Shown here: piece after piece, positions 24,074 to 24,188 of the stretch | Layout: each line of letters starts with the position of its first letter | Numbering within the stretch: the stretch's first letter is position 1 | From: an uncultured Chitinophagaceae bacterium | GTDB taxonomy: Bacteria > Bacteroidota > Bacteroidia > Chitinophagales > Chitinophagaceae | DNA: 24,188 bases | Reading direction: 5' to 3' | Assembly: GCA_934502905.1 (NCBI GenBank) | Contig: CAKSVK010000036.1 | Span: forward strand, 1-24,188 | Position numbers and translations under genes: made by a program | Notes under the pieces: model-generated | Databases searched by the model: none | Told to the model about the DNA's origin: nothing | What the model saw: the letters and a program-made list of their open reading frames with translations, nothing else

Positions 24074-24188
24074 AAATATCAAAATGTGCCGAAGCTATGA
24101 CCACACAACATGGGATTTTGTATAAGTGTAATTGAATGTCGTAAGCATTTTGTAGCGGACTCAACGTTTAGTGGATGCTGCACGATTC
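24074..24188. other. Window end, no gene seen
   Basis: 115 bases after the caspase-like gene. No open frame of useful length, hairpin or consensus promoter was found. Confidence 0.5.

Overview
The window looks like a chromosomal segment of a Bacteroidota species, most likely from the Chitinophagaceae (Chitinophaga-like). The signs are a PorP/SprF-type protein, an outer-membrane beta-barrel receptor of the CarboxypepD_reg/OMP_b-brl_3 type, a Wzi/RemB-like barrel, lipoproteins with relaxed lipoboxes, few Shine-Dalgarno sequences, and several promoters fitting the Bacteroidota pattern TTTG-N19-21-TAnnTTTG. The family level is inference; no rRNA or other marker is present. There is no sign of a phage, an integrase or a CRISPR array.

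Layout. (1) 147-2181: a lipoprotein alpha/beta hydrolase whose stop overlaps the start of a PorP/SprF-family gene broken by a one-base frameshift. (2) 2476-4085: a lipoprotein with a Cthe_2159-like beta-helix, ended by a strong hairpin terminator. (3) 4084-4913: a divergent HxlR-regulator/DoxX pair, with two palindromic operator-like repeats beside back-to-back promoters. (4) 8442 down to 4935 on the minus strand: a tight three-gene operon encoding a membrane di-iron hydroxylase, a ketosynthase III fused to a heme-oxygenase-like di-iron oxidase domain, and an unrecognised protein. This is a strong candidate for an undescribed lipid or natural-product pathway. (5) 8564-10711, minus: a tail-specific protease, preceded by tRNA-His(GTG) with its own promoter and terminator. 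(6) 11163-15629: a TonB-dependent-receptor-like barrel, then a Wzi/RemB-like barrel.

(7) 15907-17128: an AAA ATPase (ATPase + winged helix + DUF4143/nuclease-like tail) behind 32-bp tandem repeats that overlap an apparently leaderless promoter. (8) 17142-17419: a structured intergenic repeat region bounded by ~28-bp direct repeats. (9) 17503-18726: a Tet/TCR-type MFS exporter. (10) 19079-21749: a 7TM sensor histidine kinase and a LuxR-type response regulator, convergent and probably cognate. (11) 22009-22755: a small outer-membrane protein. (12) 22995-24073: an AT-rich two-gene unit encoding a small three-helix membrane protein and an exported or anchored protein with a caspase/CHAT-like His...Cys pair, a second candidate for an undescribed system.

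How the genes work together. Most of the window is envelope biology: secretion and outer-membrane proteins, a periplasmic protease, an exporter and a two-component system. The lipid-enzyme operon and the caspase-like pair are the accessory parts most worth testing.
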